A stretch of DNA of 64,000 bases from Bisporella sp. PMI_857 (GCA_021307315.1 JAJSPD010000005.1:434001-498000); one strand, 5' to 3'. Shown: positions 26,350 to 39,705, numbered from the stretch's first letter. Numbers and translations: made by a program. Notes: generated by a model not told the origin, from the sequence alone.

Positions 26350-28290
26350 ATGGCGTCGCTAATTCCTACCGCAAGCGAGACACTGTCGTATCCATTATAC
26401 GCCTGTGATTTCGACCCTCTCGACTCGTCGCGATTAGTAGTCGGAGGAGGCGGAGGCGCGGGGAATAATGGAGTTGGAAATAAAATTGTGAGTCGTTCCG
26501 CCAAAGAAGCGCAAGCTTTTAAATTATACTTGCTGACCAGCCCTTAGACCGTCCTAGATACTTCGAACCCCGAGAAGTTACAGCAACTCGGAGAAGTCGA
26601 GCTGCCCAAAGATGAAGACAATGTGACAAGTTTGGCCGTTGGACAAGGGAAGAGTGGAACCACGCCCGTGTTCGCAGGAGTAAACTCGAACCCCTTGGGG
26701 AAGAAGAAGGAGGCAAATGCGCATTTTCGCGCTTTCGGAATTGAGTCTCCAACGACTGGCAAAGGGAAAGGAAAGTCTGCCAAAAAAGATACATCTAAGT
26801 CCACAATCAAGATCAGTGAGATAAGAAGAAGTCCTCTGTTTTCTGGAAACGATAAGGAAATATACCAAAGGATCACACGATTATCGAGGCCATACGCCGA
26901 ATCGTCGCAGCTCGCAGCCATAACAAATGGCTTGAGTAAGGGGACCGAAACTATAGTACTCGATGCAGGAGCATCGCCGAACATCAGGGCACGTGTGACT
27001 ACCGAGAAGGAGACAGAGGACGTTGATATTTTAGAGGTGGCGGATGGACACTTTCAAGTCGCGTACTGTACCATGCATGATGTGTACATCAAGCAGATCT
27101 CCTCCACCGCTGATAAGGACGAGCCCAGGATTGTCTACACCATTCCATTCTCTGACAGTAAAGAAAAAGTGACAGTGCCCAAGTTCCGTGGCCTACGGTG
27201 GTTGACCAAGGATTTTATATTGATGCTTGTGAACAATCACAGCACAAGCGGTGTTGTGCTCCAGGTTCTACGACTGCCTCCTAGCGGCCAAGGCCGTGCC
27301 CGTATTGTAGAGTCTCACTTGTTAGCCGGAGGACTCCTAACTGAAAATCTAAAGAAAGCTACGGGCATAGCGGTCTCGAATCTAACCCCACCGACTTCGC
27401 AAACAGAACCGCAAGGGTATTCCCAGTTTGTGATCGCTGTGGCCGGTCAAGACAGCTCTATAACGCTGTTGAAGGTTGATCTTCAGGTTGAAGGGGCTGT
27501 CTCAATGGTATCTAAGATAAAACCGTTCCGAACATTTCGATCTGTCCACCCAATGGCAATAACAAGCCTTGCCTTCTCAACTTTCACGCCGCGTACCGAA
27601 GTAACAGCAAACACGCCACAACAAGTTCTTAAGCTGGCCAGTGTAAGTGTACAACAAACTGTTGTTGTCCACACCATACCGCTCTTCCCCGTCCCTCTAT
27701 CTGTGCAAAGAGGGCAATCGAAAACACCTCGTTATGTTGTCGCTCTTCCTTCAAATAAAGTAAAGAATCTTATCCTCTCAATATTTAGCACCGCTTTCCT
27801 GGGCCTCGTTGCGATCATCATCGCCATTATCCTCGATATCAGAAATGGTACTTCTTCCAACGCTTTTAGCGCTCGGGTGCAAAGCTATATACCTATTCCG
27901 ATACAAGAAGCTATCGGGAAGCCATACGCCTTCCCATCGGGCTATCAAGTGGGTGTTAAGCCTGATTTTGCAATAAGCAAAACTCCGGATGCATCAGCCG
28001 AGATACCTACTCTCCTTTCGCAGATCGTAGCCGATTTGAAGGGCGGCATTGTGTCCATCAAAGATACCGCTGCTGAGGCAGGGGGTGTCAAAGTCGAGGT
28101 CCATGATGAGGGAATTCAGGGGCCAGCAACAGGGAAGTCATGGAGGGAATTGAGTCCTGAGCAGAAGGCATCATGGAAGAAGAAACTGTCCGAGGCAGGG
28201 CATTGGGCAGAGGATATGGGAGAGTCGATCCTCAAAGGCATTGTGTTTGGGGAGTTGGGAGGTGCGATTGGACGTGCTGTCGCTGGTTAA
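26350..28290 (+). CDS. SEC12: Sec12, Sar1 guanine-nucleotide exchange factor
   Basis: ER membrane protein that loads GTP on Sar1 to start COPII vesicle coats. Two exons (26350-26487, 26548-28290) with a 60-nt GT-AG intron give 626 aa. The start SYPLYACDFDP and the glycine loop RLVVGGGGGAGNNGVGNKI are the Sec12 potassium-binding N-loop region, followed by a cytosolic beta-propeller (about 45-445) with GYSQFVIAVAGQDSSITLLK and HPMAITSLAFS. One hydrophobic segment (about 452-476, LILSIFSTAFLGLVAIIIAI) anchors it, leaving a lumenal tail of about 150 residues. I chose the ATG at 26350 rather than upstream because the family begins there. Confidence 0.9.
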
Positions 28291-28855
28291 GCGGAAACAA
28301 TAGTCGAGGAGTAAGTGCGAATGTGTAAGATGAGTTTGTACATATACATACTATAAGATACTTGGTGTATATTTGATGTACATTTGATGAGTTATGCACT
28401 TTTTTTAAATAAAAAATTTTGGTATTACGAAGTGAGGCGTGTTAGGAGTCAACGATTGTATTGTATCGTTGTTCTGGGGTAGGTTACAGTGGGATACCGC
28501 ACTCTCTGGTGGGGAAATAAAAGTCTAACAGGAGCTTGAACTACTAATTCTCAAAATTTTTACTACAATCGAAATGTTAACATTAAATAAGTTTTGATAA
28601 AGCGATGAGCAAATTTAGTTAGTAATAGTAGTTTTGTTTGATTGTTTCAAAATTGAATAAATATTGACAAGCATACAATAAAGTGAAGAGAGTAATAGCT
28701 CTGTCAAAATCGGCTTTTTAATTCTCAGCCGTAAATTCGAATGTTCTAGATATCAACAATAGGCGTAATATTAAATGCTACGTTATATGATACCTACGTC
28801 CAGCCTCTACAGCTGATACATTTGCTCTTGAAGCCACAAATATCTGATTCGAAGT
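28291..28855. other. intergenic with repeat copy A
   Basis: Between SEC12 and the small secreted protein gene (convergent). AT-rich. It contains the left copy of the diverged direct repeat. Confidence 0.5.
28557..28733. repeat. diverged direct repeat, copy A
   Basis: Shares two blocks with 29637-29806 in the same orientation: TTTTACTACAATCGAAATGT.. against TTTTACTGCAATCGATATGT.., and AGCATACAATAA..AGTAATAGCT in both. The middle is poorly matched. I estimate it by eye as an old duplication or transposon remnant. Confidence 0.6.
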
Positions 28856-29279
28856 CTACTCTTCGGGCAATTCGCTATACACAACGCATGTCCCTCTTCC
28901 CAAGCATCTATTCGCAACAGCCCCGTTCTCATCGAACGTCAACCATGCCCTTTACTCTGTCAGTCACCACTATTCAAGAATATTAAACATTGTGAGAATA
29001 CGAACGATGTGGGAACTGCCGGAGGAGGAGCAAATGGACCCTGATACCAGCAGCAATACCAGCCGAAAGCTGGGAGGGTCTTCACCGGTTCATCAGCTTA
29101 AGGTTACCCTGAGCGGATTTTGAGGAGAGACATACCTCGTTTGTATATGCAGGATTGACATCCGCGCAGAGTGGCGCCGAAAGGAAGTTCCGCTGCAGAC
29201 AGATGTCCGGGTCTTCGAACTGGGCGATGCTGGTGGTAAGCAGCGGCGCGACGGCACCTAGTATCGACAGAAATCTCAT
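28856..29279 (-). CDS. small secreted cysteine-rich protein
   Basis: Three exons (29279-29136, 29079-29048, 28949-28856) join in phase to 89 aa. The N-terminus MRFLSILGAVAPLLTTSIAQ is a good signal peptide with a likely cut after SIAQ. The mature part of about 69 residues has six cysteines (an even number, including a CC pair in GWYCCW) and ends RCLGRGTCVVYSELPEE. I do not recognise a family. Size, secretion signal and cysteine content resemble small secreted or effector-like fungal proteins, but no activity can be claimed. Exons 2 and 3 are chosen because they are the only GT-AG combination I found that keeps the frame. It is flanked by two diverged direct repeats. Confidence 0.55.
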
Positions 29280-30333
29280 TGTTAAGTATGTCACTAGTAC
29301 CTCACTCTCAAGGTTAAAACGAGCGTGGTTTGAAGATGTTTTTTTTTAGGAATTGTAAATCAGGATGAGGGTAAATGCTTCAATGCTGATGATTTTATAA
29401 GCCAGACAAGAGGAGAACAGTCTTCACCTTTATAGTAACCCCCAAGATCGTATTCTCTCGGCACTTAAGAGGATGGTAGCATGATCATTCTACATCTTCT
29501 ATGTTCCTAAGCTGGAATGTCATGTTGTTCATAGTTCTTGGAGCTCGTATTGAAGCTTGAAAGTGGGTCAACGGTTCTCCGGCTGAGATACTGGTATAAA
29601 AGGCTGATCAGAGCGCTAATTGGTAACACTTTTATTCCTTTTACTGCAATCGATATGTTAACGTTGAATATGTTTAATAAACCGAAAAGTGGATTCCTTG
29701 TGTTAAAATTAAGTTTATGAAAATGTATCACAATTTAGTGAATCAATTAAAAGCATACAATAATAAGAAAAAGTAATAGCTGTGCAAAAAAAGGGCCTAT
29801 TTCTTAGTGGGAGGGGACGGCACTTCCCCCTATTTACCCGAAGCCCAGCCGGTTGGCGTTCGCACTTGGACAGGGAACCGACCTGCTCGATCAGCTCCCT
29901 TACATCATATTTCCCCTCGAAAGCAGGTTCATGAACCACGAATCGGCGGGTTTCGACGGTGTGATGATATGCGGGAATTGATTGGCGGGCTTTCTTGCCA
30001 GAGAGGAAGAGAAAGTGGAGATCGCTGTGCATTTCTGGCGGCCGATGAAGTACCGTACCGTTAGCTTATGACGGGGTTCCTGCAGGTCACTGTTTGTTTG
30101 TTTTTCATGTACAAAGATGGGGAAGAGAGTTCATCTGCCCAAGGACAAGAGATTAGGGTGACGAGTCAAGGTCTGCGGGATGCGGGGATTGAGGGGGAAA
30201 GAGGAATGCAAACAGGAGTAGAATGGCTGGCAGTGATGCGGCATATAAGAGGTGGACATGCCCATGGAATCGCAGTGCTTGACTTTCTTGGGGAAACTCG
30301 ACGGATCGTGCATGCCTGAGAAAATAAGACACA
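29280..30333. promoter_or_regulatory. divergent intergenic region, secreted protein / alpha-galactosidase
   Basis: 1054 bp between two divergent genes for secreted proteins. It contains repeat copy B (29637-29806). Short frames here have no support. Confidence 0.5.
29637..29806. repeat. diverged direct repeat, copy B
   Basis: Partner of copy A, about 1.08 kb downstream in the same orientation. Together the copies bracket the small secreted protein gene. Confidence 0.6.
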
Positions 30334-31964
30334 ATGGCCTGGAAAATCTTATCAATTGCTCTTGCCTCCTCTCTGCTGTTACCTCTTACAGGCGCACTTG
30401 ATAATGGCCTCGCAATTACACCGCAAATGGGCTGTAAGTCACATGACGCTTGGGATATATAAACGATATACAGCTAACAACACAAGGGGACAACTGGAAT
30501 TCCTTCGGGTGCGACGTCTCCGAGACGCTCCTTCAAGAAACCGCGCAGCTTATTGTCGAGTACGGGCTCAAAGACCTAGGATATTATTACGTTATTCTGG
30601 ATGACTGCTGGTCAAAAGGAAGAAATACTACTGGACACCTCATTCCCGATCCTGAGAAGTTTCCTCGTGGTATGGCACACGTAGCAGATGACATGCATGA
30701 GCTCGGCCTAGGTTTCGGGATGTATTCGTCGGCTGGAAAATATACTTGCGGGCAATTCGCAGGAAGCTTAGGCTACGAGGAGATAGACGCCCAGACATGG
30801 GCTTCCTGGGGCGTTGACTATTTAAAATATGACAATTGCTACAACGAAGGCCAAGCAGGGACTCAAATATTGAGTTATGAACGGTATGCGACGATGTCGC
30901 GGGCGTTGAATGCGACGGGCCGGCCGATTCTCTATAGTTTGTGCAATTGGGGCGAAGACTACCCATTTAATTGGGCGAGCACGATTGCCAATAGTTGGAG
31001 GATCTCGGGTGATATTATGGATGATTGGGATAAGGCAGATGCAAGGTGTCCTTGGTGAGTTGATTCTTTGAAAAGGAGGAAGTTTTGGCTGATTGGTGAT
31101 AGCGACGGAGAGAATGCGTGGGATTGTCGACTCCCTGGATTCCACTGTTCCGTAACGAACATTATGAACAAGGCATCTTTCATCACTTCCAAAGCTCAGC
31201 CTGGAGCGTGGAATGATCTTGATATGCTCGAGGTGGGAAATGGAGCGATGACTGATGCGGAATATGTTGCTCATTTTAGCATGTGTAAGTCTGCATGGAG
31301 CATTGACGAATATGTGACTAAGACTATCCTAGGGGCGGTGGTAAAGAGTCCTTTGATTCTTGGGAACGACCTCCGCAAAATGACTGCTGCAGACCTGACT
31401 ATCATCTCCAATCCTGCAGTGATAGCCATCAACCAAGATCCTGCTGGATCTAGCGCATCACGGAGATGGATGTACTCCACAAATGAAACAGATATCAACG
31501 GTAGGGCAGAAATCCAGATGTGGAGCGGGCGCCTGACATCCACGACTGGCGGTACGTATAGTGATTATGTTGTTCTGCTAGTCAACGGCAACAACAAAGC
31601 TACGGAGTTGAACGCCACGCTTGCGGATATCTTCGTTGATAGTGGCCCACGGGGAACTGCTCCACAGGTCAAGATCTCATGGGAAGTCCGAGATCTTTGG
31701 ACCAACAGAATGAGTGTTGAGCAGGGCCAAGCGATCATCTCTACGAATGGTACCGGAAATGCTACGACAATCATTGAAGAGAGATATAATGCTACGAAAA
31801 CAAGCTATGCGGCGGGACTAGCACAGAAGAATGAATTCCTGCTCGGTAATGTCACGACTACGGTGCAGCCATCTGGAACCATCATTGCTAAGGTAGAACC
31901 CCATGGCGCAGCTCTATTTAGATTGAGGGCGATTCCTACGGCGTTGAAGAGAGATGAATTGTAG
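30334..31964 (+). CDS. secreted alpha-galactosidase, GH27
   Basis: Hydrolyses terminal alpha-1,6-galactose from melibiose, raffinose-family sugars or galactomannan, outside the cell. Exons 30334-30433, 30487-31054, 31103-31284 and 31333-31964 give 493 aa. The signal peptide (MAWKILSIALASSLLLPLTG) is followed by the GH27 opening LDNGLAITPQMGWDNWNSFGC. Catalytic motifs: the nucleophile Asp in YLKYDNCYN and the acid/base Asp in RISGDIMDDW. Others are YYVILDDCW, KYTCGQF, and KSPLILGNDLRKM followed by VIAINQDPAG. A C-terminal beta-sandwich with many N-glycosylation sequons completes it. Intron 3 (31285-31332, 48 nt) is stop-free and in frame; removing it gives SMWAVVKSPLILG as in the family. Confidence 0.93.
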
Positions 31965-32855
31965 ACAGGAAATCGCATCGCAGATAGCATGCTCTATAGG
32001 TAGACTGTTGAATGAAACAAATATCACGTCCTTGGAGGCATGTAGCATGTGAATAACTTGTTCTAGAGGGTATATATTATAAAACCTTGTACTCTAGAAT
32101 TAACCAGACTCTTTCACTCTTTTACACACTTCTGACATAGATGATACCTTATGGCCCACATGTTGAACGGTTAAGAATCCATGAATAATATCATAAAGGG
32201 TTACCTCCCTTTAAGCTAAAGAATGCAGGCAAAGCAGACGGATGACCTATTTCAATAACCAAATCAAACCACGATTCCATAACCCGTCACAATGTTTCCT
32301 TCCCAGCGAAACATTCAAAGGTAATATAGGTGATCAAAACCTGTGCACACAGGCGATTCGCGACTCCAAGGTCGAAGAGGAATGCGATCAAGCTCTGTAT
32401 GAAATATCACACCCTGAAAGTCTGCACAACCGGTTTATGAGTGAGAGAGAAATGTTTTCTCGTTTGTCCCCGCAGTTATATAGTCGTTAGTGGGTGTCAA
32501 ATACCTGGAAAGATGCGCTGGAGCCCAACGGTTTGGTTTTATGGGAGATGGGAATGAGCTACATGTTAAGTTGTGGATATGTGTTGGGAAGGACAGGAGC
32601 CGTTAGGTCACTCGCTACTTGAAAAACCCATTGAGGCTCTCTAGTTGATCTGGCCTTAGTGTGGACTGAAATTGCTAAGTTTCAATGCGACAGAGGTGGT
32701 TGCCACATTGAGATATGAATATACTGAGAATCATGTGCAAGCTCAATATGTGTCTCATCGTCACTACCTTTTTGATAACCACTGAGCAGCATTTTGGCAA
32801 CGTGGAAGGCATAATAACCATATCTATCACGCCAATATCACCTTAACAGTCAATC
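31965..32855. other. convergent intergenic region
   Basis: 891 bp between the 3' ends of the alpha-galactosidase and FLX1 genes. Nothing recognisable. Confidence 0.5.
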
Positions 32856-33897
32856 TTATTCAATCATTTCATTACTATGTCTATCTATACCCCAGCGAGG
32901 TAGGTAATACCTCACGTTCTCATAAACCAAGAACGTAACCCAAGTCGCAGGCAGTACACGAACAATATTCGTCCCCAGCCCTCTATAAAATCCTCTCCAC
33001 CCATTTTCTCTATACACATTCCGCGCGACGCCCGTGATGCCCTTCCCGAACCTTTCTTCAGCATGATATGTCTGCAGCCTACTTCTCAGAACCTGATAGG
33101 GATATGTGACAGTCCCAGCAGCAATTTTCGCACAACTACTTATCGTAAGTGTTGCGAACGTGCTCATCTTCTCTTCCTTGCCATCCCCAATCCGACTCAT
33201 CCCATGCGTATCAATATACCTCTTCCATACAGCCTTGAGAGGTTCATAGACGGCAAACTGAACGGCGCCATGACTGACTCCCAAGAGACTAACAGCACCA
33301 CCCCTATAAAACCCCTTCACCCCATCTGTCTTCCAGATATGCCTGGCACCCTGCCACATATTCTCATACGCGCCCTCGCTCCCCTTATCCGAGCTCAGCA
33401 TCCTCGTCTTGAGCACCCATATCGGGCTCGTAGACAACGTGATCATGACTCCCGATATCCCGGCCGCGAGAAAGTAATCCGTGGGCGAGAGGGCATCTTG
33501 GTGCGGCAGGGAGCCAGCAACGTGGTCCCGCCCGCGTGGACGATTGTGCAACTGCAGGAGCTGGTTCTCGATTATGGATTTGAAGTAGAAGAAGATTGCC
33601 CAGCTGCTGGCATTGCCAACGAGGTTTGGGGTGAGCCCTCGGTAGAGGCTTTGAACCGGCTTGGGGTTCCGTAATAGTCCACGCAGGATCCCGAAGCCTG
33701 AAATTGGGCTTGAAGTTGTGTTGCGATGTACTTTTTGCAATATTAGCTTCAGTTTAGGAGTAGGGAGCGTAGAAGCTACTTTGAAGACGCGTTTTTATCA
33801 CATCCAGAGGATGTACCACGAGAGTGGATATTGTTCCTGCGGAAAGACCTCCAATGGCCTCGACGAGGTCAGAGGTTCGTTTATGCTTCTCACCCAT
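32856..33897 (-). CDS. FLX1: mitochondrial FAD/folate-type carrier (Flx1-like)
   Basis: Mitochondrial carrier family protein of the inner membrane, of the Flx1/SLC25A32 branch that moves FAD or folate. Two exons (33897-33780, 33730-32856) with a 49-nt GT-AG intron give 330 aa. The three carrier repeats carry the signatures HPLDVIKTRLQ (repeat 1), SPIWVLKTRM (repeat 2) and YPYQVLRSRLQ (repeat 3). Trp in repeat 2 and Gln in repeat 3, where most carriers have an acid, are hallmarks of this branch. Glycine motifs GFYRGG and GFYRGLGTN follow repeats 2 and 3. The first exon is needed to supply helix 1 and the first signature. Substrate is inferred from the subfamily. Confidence 0.9.
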
Positions 33898-35142
33898 TAG
33901 GCGGTATGGGATTGAGTTGCTGCATGGTTGCACATTTTGTGAAGAAAGTCAAAGGATGACGACAGAGTTGAAGCTCAAAATATTTGGCGAGGCTGAGGCG
34001 ATTGTTTGTCATCACATGCTACTAAAGAAAATGCAATTTTCCAGACTGCTCTCTAAGTCATGAGATGCTACTTCTATATGGATTTCACAGTGACATTTCT
34101 CTTTGCTAGGATGGCAGATCATGTTAGCAAAGTTTTGTAATATATGAATGGAACTTCATCATTCATGGTGGACGATATCCATGCTCTAAATCCAGTGAAC
34201 GCTTGTCTTTGCTGTCAATGCCTATTTCTGTTCGATAATATTAAGAAGAAAACGCGGGGAAATGGTTCAAGAGGTGATCTGCGTTCCATATACGCTATGT
34301 GTACAATTATCTTCTTCATACAGTCCGTCCTAACCGGCAACGATTTTTCATTATCATCATAACGCCGCCTCTGATGCTGATCGTACAATGTTCAGAAGTA
34401 CTTCTTGTGCTTCATACCAATTATAATGCCGTGTAATTCCTTCCAAACAGCCTTCCTCAATCAAATCCGTCTGGGCCTAAGCCAAAGGAGAGAAAAGTCT
34501 AACACTGAGTTAGTAACAGAGTGGCAACGTCCAGAGTATGAGGCGACATACCGGATAAGAGATGGCCGGGGCTCGCTGCGCGTGTAGCCTGTGGATATAT
34601 TAGAACTGGTGCTTTTCATGAAGCTCACTCCTGCATACCAAGGTAGACAATCAAAGGGAGGTAACCACTGCTACGAATTAGCCACGGACTCTTGCGCCGT
34701 TGAAATGAGGCTTCATACTAGTGAACAGCAACTCTTGACAGATCAATGAGCTTGCCAATGCGCTCCTGTCTTGGTGTTAGCTACCTCGCTCTTCTATCGG
34801 GCATTGCGTTTGCGGACCTTGGTCTCTTCTGAAAGTTGCATCTTGACGGGTTTTGGAATGAGGTTGACGAGCTATTGAAGGCATTAGCGATAAATGCCCT
34901 TTGCCAGCAGATAACAACCCGAAGGAACCTACATCTTTTGATGCTGTGGAGTAATATTGTGGAGCTGATGTTGAGTTGAACGTTGCTTGACTTTCGTCTT
35001 GCTCTCACAAAAAGTTCGGACCCCTGCTGCTTTAGATTTCTTGGCGCCTACGAGCCTCGTCTTCCTAAATGGTAAAAAAGTTCACGACCAAGTCAACAAC
35101 GCTTTTATTACGACACTCAGTAACTTGAGAAAACATAGCAAA
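33898..35142. promoter_or_regulatory. divergent intergenic region, FLX1 / HSH49
   Basis: 1.2 kb between divergent genes. No gene, tRNA or repeat that I can support. Confidence 0.5.
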
Positions 35143-36426
35143 ATGTCTGGCGCTAGGCACTGGTGAGTCCTATTCTCTATGAGTACCTGATATCATAAGA
35201 TTATCGCAATGGCTCTGCGAGTTTCTGAAGCACATCCAGATATCGCGAAGTTCAGATAGCTGTACAACGTGGCTGAGAGCTATTCTTGACAGAAGGATGT
35301 GCTTAGGACTTTTCAGAGTTTGGAAAATGGCATGAGGAAGCGATTAAAATGCTAATTCTTTGAATAGGGAGCAAGATAAGGAGGCTACGGTCTACATTGG
35401 CAACATCGACGAAAGAGTAACAGATTCTCTAATATGGGAGCTTATGCTTCAAGCGGGCCGGATCGTGAACGTACATCTACCCAAGGATCGAGTCACACAG
35501 AGTCACCAAGGATATGGGTTTGTGGAGTTTATTAGTGAGGAGGACGCAGAGTACGCAGCGCGGATTATGAACCAAGTACGGTTATATGGCAAACCTATTC
35601 GAGTTAACAAGGTCAGCTTCTTGCTCCTTTTCTACTGCCCTTTAGTTAATAATGTAAACAGGCATCAGCGGACAAGCAAAAAACGGTTGAAGTCGGCGCT
35701 GAGCTATTCATTGGTAACTTGGATCCCATGGTGGACGAAAAGACCCTATACGACACATTCTCGCGCTTCGGTTCTCTGCTCGCTCCCCCCAAGATTGCCC
35801 GGGACGAGTCTGGCCTCTCGAAAGGCTACGGCTTCGTTTCCTATTCCAATTTTGAAGCTTCGGATGATGCGATCGCAAACATGAACGGACAATACCTCAT
35901 GAACAAGGACGTCAGCGTACAATATGCATACAAGAAGGATGGCAAGGGAGAACGACATGGTGATGAAGCAGAGCGCATGCTCGCCGCACAAGCAAAAGCC
36001 CACAACGTCATCCCAGATATCCAGCAAATGCCTGCACAACTGCTAATGAACGGCGGAGCTCCAGCACCACAGGGTATGCTCGACACGCCGAACACACCGC
36101 AATACGGCGGTCCCCCGCCGATAAATCTGCCTCCCGGATTTGGCGGCCGACCGAATGGAACCTACAATACTGTTCCGCCACCACAACAGCAAAGACCAAA
36201 TGCCCCACTACCCCCACCTCCTTCTGGATTACCACAACGGCCGCCCCCTTCGCAGGCTGGATATGGTGGCCCGCAAGAATTTATTCCACCGGGATTTGTA
36301 CCTCCTCCTGGTTTTGGGGGAGTGCCTCCCATGGGAGCACCTCCAGGATTTGGTGGCCCTCCACCTGGTCAGATGCCTCCAGGGTTTGGTATGCCCGCAG
36401 CACCTCCAGGATACAATAGGAGGTGA
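35143..36426 (+). CDS. HSH49: splicing factor 3b subunit 4 (Hsh49/SF3b49)
   Basis: U2 snRNP component that holds the branch-site region during spliceosome assembly. Exons 35143-35162 (20 nt), 35368-35611 and 35662-36426 give 342 aa. The start [19 protein letters not shown] is typical. RRM1 (about 14-90: [28 protein letters not shown]) and RRM2 (about 100-178: [54 protein letters not shown]) are followed by a Pro/Gly-rich tail ending PPGYNRR. The spacing and the tail are those of SF3B4 rather than other two-RRM proteins. It converges on CBP80, another nuclear RNA-processing gene. Confidence 0.95.
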
Positions 36427-37122
36427 GAGTAACCGGATTCTCGACAACAAGTGAAGCAAATTGCGGTGTTATAAAAAGCATATTGGTAAATGAACGGCGA
36501 TGTCAGCTTTACCAGGTCAACAAAAAAAAAAGGATATCTGGTCATTACGGAGGGAGTTCGGCGTTGAGGAAGGCGTCAAGGGGGAGGGTGAGTAGCAGCA
36601 CATTCACGGGCGGCAGAATTTGCAATAACCATTCTATTAGCTGCTCAGCAAGATACCATGCATCAATGTAAGATAGTACTGGCCAAGAAATGAAGGCAAG
36701 CAAGATCCGCAGAGTTAAAAAAAAACTTTGGTTCGTCCGAGTATCTGAATGTATATAACCTTATGTTCGTAGCCTATAATTAATGCTAAGAGATAAGAAT
36801 ATCCCACATATCTTGATATATCTGATAGCAGTATCCCGATACAATGATTTCTGCGAGAGCTTAAACTTTCGGCATTATATTTACTCAGGGAACCTTGTTA
36901 TGAGCTTAGGGATAAGGAGGATCTGGTGCTGCAATTTAATAAGTATAAGCATGCGGAAGGGGATGATGTTTCGATGAAAATGCATTTCTCGCTTCTAGAA
37001 ATGAAGAATCGATGCTTTTTGAGCCGCCCATATTGATACAATGATACAAGTAATCTAAGAGTCATTCCGTCCAAATGGCCAATCGGTTAGAAGAATATCT
37101 ATCCGCTCCGAGGTTTCTTGCC
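36427..37122. other. convergent intergenic region
   Basis: 696 bp between the 3' ends of HSH49 and CBP80. AT-leaning, no gene seen. Confidence 0.5.
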
Positions 37123-39705
37123 TCAAGGCAGCATATCCTCATCAGCCTTCACTTCCACGTCTTCCGACTCAACCTTGGCCGGCTCTCTCTCGTTTGCCCC
37201 TTCCAAGAACCACGCATCCTCAACCGCAAGCTTCCTTCGAAACACCCTCAGCCAACGCTCACCCCACTGCTTAATCATGGCATCCTCGCTTCCACTCTCA
37301 ATCATCTGATCTTTACTCCCCGTCGCCCAGCTCAACAATGCGTCCTCCATGAGCTGAAACAATGCTTTCATATTTGCCCTCTCCCTGTCGATCGTCTGAT
37401 CCAGAATCTCCTTCTGCTCCGGTGCTAAACCACCCACGTTCTTTGACAGCACGACCTGCCGTAACCGCTTGGTAACCTTGCCGATAGTGGCACTAACCAT
37501 CTCAAACACGAAGGATTGACATAAGCGCTCGCCATGTCGTGATAGAGCCCAGTCGACTACGCTGGCCGGACTTAGAATAGTGTAGTTAAGGAGCTTGTCG
37601 ACAATGTTGACACCAATTCCGGGCTGGTCTTTCCAGTAGGTCATTACGGACTCGATAATTTGGTTTTGTGCTGCGGGAGAGGCAGGACCGAGGGCGAGGA
37701 GGCGTTCTTTGCTGCGTTCTATGGCTGATAAGACGTGGGAGAGGGACTTAGAGCCAATATAGCAAATTGACGTCACATAGGCATCCGTGGAGAAGACTAG
37801 AGGTTCGCCAAGGTTTATATCTGTGACTTGTGTATGGATCTGATCAACCACAGGCTGGATTTCATCCTCCGAGGATTTTTTCTTTAGCAAAGAAAGAATC
37901 TCTCTGCCTTCCTGGCTGAAGGGCGTATCTAGAACCGATCAGCAAGGCATGGACATCTAAGAAGCTGCTAAACTTACTCTCATCATCATACTTGAAGTCC
38001 GGAGTATCTTTCTCCTTCTCCGCACTGATTAATGGCTGATATGGCAGCGGCAGAGTACCCTTGATTCGCTGCGCAAAACTTAAGCGAATCTCCTTGTCTA
38101 AAGAACCTTCAATGAAGGCTTTCCTTGGATCCAGCGTAGGAAGCTCAACATCATCAATCCATTCGGTCCATTTCCATGTAAAACCAAAGTTGCTTAAATG
38201 ATGCGAGAACCAATCCATGAAACGGTAGCTCAGCTCGAGGTCCATAGAATCCACATTCCGGTACAGCCAACGGATAGCACGCCCCAAACTAGGCGCAATG
38301 GCAGCAGGAGCAATCTTGCAAGCTTCCGTTAAAACGGAATGATAGTAAACTAACTTATGCTCAGGTAGTGGAAGCTGGAAAAGTTGTGAGAAAACAGCAT
38401 CAACAGCGACGTCTTCAGGCTTCCAAGTTGACCTGTCTCCCTCGATGTCTCGTAGTCTGTCGAAAGGAGTAGCTCTCTTCACGAAAGTGCCTGGAGCAAA
38501 GTAGCAATCGATATCGATGAGGAAACGCGCCGTAGCATTCCGGTTAAAGTCCAATATGTTGATTGTGTCAATCAGAGCATCTCTCAGGAGGCAGGATGCA
38601 ATATCAGAAGTTGGCGGTACCGTCTCGAGATCTTGATCGGCGTAAACTGAGAAGTACAATTCGGGGAACAAGGCTCTTGGGCCAACATTGACGACATCTG
38701 GGATGACAATGGATGGAAGAGAGTGCTTTGGAGCAGTCATGAGTGGATCCTCTTGGTCTGGTGCAAGATGCACCTTCCATGGTCTGGGCAGACAGGCTAA
38801 ATCCCATCCAGTGGCTGCTTCATTCTGCAGATGCTTTTGTAGTAGGTTTAAGACTCCGTTTGGCATATCTGCTTCTTGCTTCCCATTGCCTGTGAATGGA
38901 TTTACTAGGGATTGTAGTACATGGGGCTCGCCTGAAATAATCTCCGTATTCTCAATCATGGCTGCAGCCTTTTCCTGGGTATCCGTCGCAGAGGAGACCA
39001 TGATGTAAGGTATCGTGAAGAGAATTATCTTGACTAGCTCTGGGCCAATAGTCTAATCAAGTCAGCTATGCCTTCCTTGGAAGAACTCGCACACCTACCT
39101 CCTCGTTATTCTCGGTCTGCAGATCGATGGCCTTGGACAACATATCTTGCAGCACAGAAAATACTCCATCCCCTTCTAACAATCCTTGCAAGGAGCCGAG
39201 AAATTTCATATATAGCTTCACCTGTCTCCAATCCCCCTTACGAATAGCATTGTTCATTCCTTCTGCAGCTCTCTTCAGAACGTCCTGGACAATTTCCTGT
39301 CGCTGTGTATTAACGACCAAGACTATAGCTGCCACAAACGGTATCTTGAATGGCTGTTCTATAACCAATTGTAACGTGAGCTGGACAAAGCTAGCTTGAA
39401 GCTCCTCATCGGCATGGTTTTCGCAAACTGTATTAGCAATTGAAGTGATCTCATCTTCAACGCGTTTCAATGGCGATTCTGCGATCGCAAGAAGCTGCTT
39501 GCGAACTCTAGAGGATAGCGGCTCTTCGTAACGTCGGCGTTGTGGTCTGCGATCATAGTCATCGTCGTCTGTCAAATGCTAATGTCAGCCTCGTTGAGCA
39601 GCTGGACAATTATGCTGTTTCGCCATTACCTCTGTATCTTCTTTTCCTGCCGCCATTATTGTATCCGCCACGGCCTCCCCGAGGTCTACTATCATAATCA
39701 GCCAT
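37123..39705 (-). CDS. CBP80: nuclear cap-binding complex large subunit (CBP80/Cbc1)
   Basis: Binds the small subunit CBP20 and the m7G cap of nuclear transcripts, linking capping to splicing, export and decay. Exons 39705-39630, 39568-39099, 39052-37978 and 37928-37123 give 808 aa. The Arg/Gly-rich start MADYDSRPRGGRGGYNNGG is followed by the first MIF4G-like domain (about 30-230: RVEDEITSIANTVCENHADE, KIPFVAAIVLVVN), the middle domain (YHSVLTEACKIAPAAIAPSLGRAIR, LSYRFMDWFSHHLSNFGFTW) and the C-terminal domain (SLSHVLSAIERSKERL, DKLLNYTILSPASVVDWAL). Helical repeats and length fit the family. An acidic tail ends EVKADEDMLP. Confidence 0.95.
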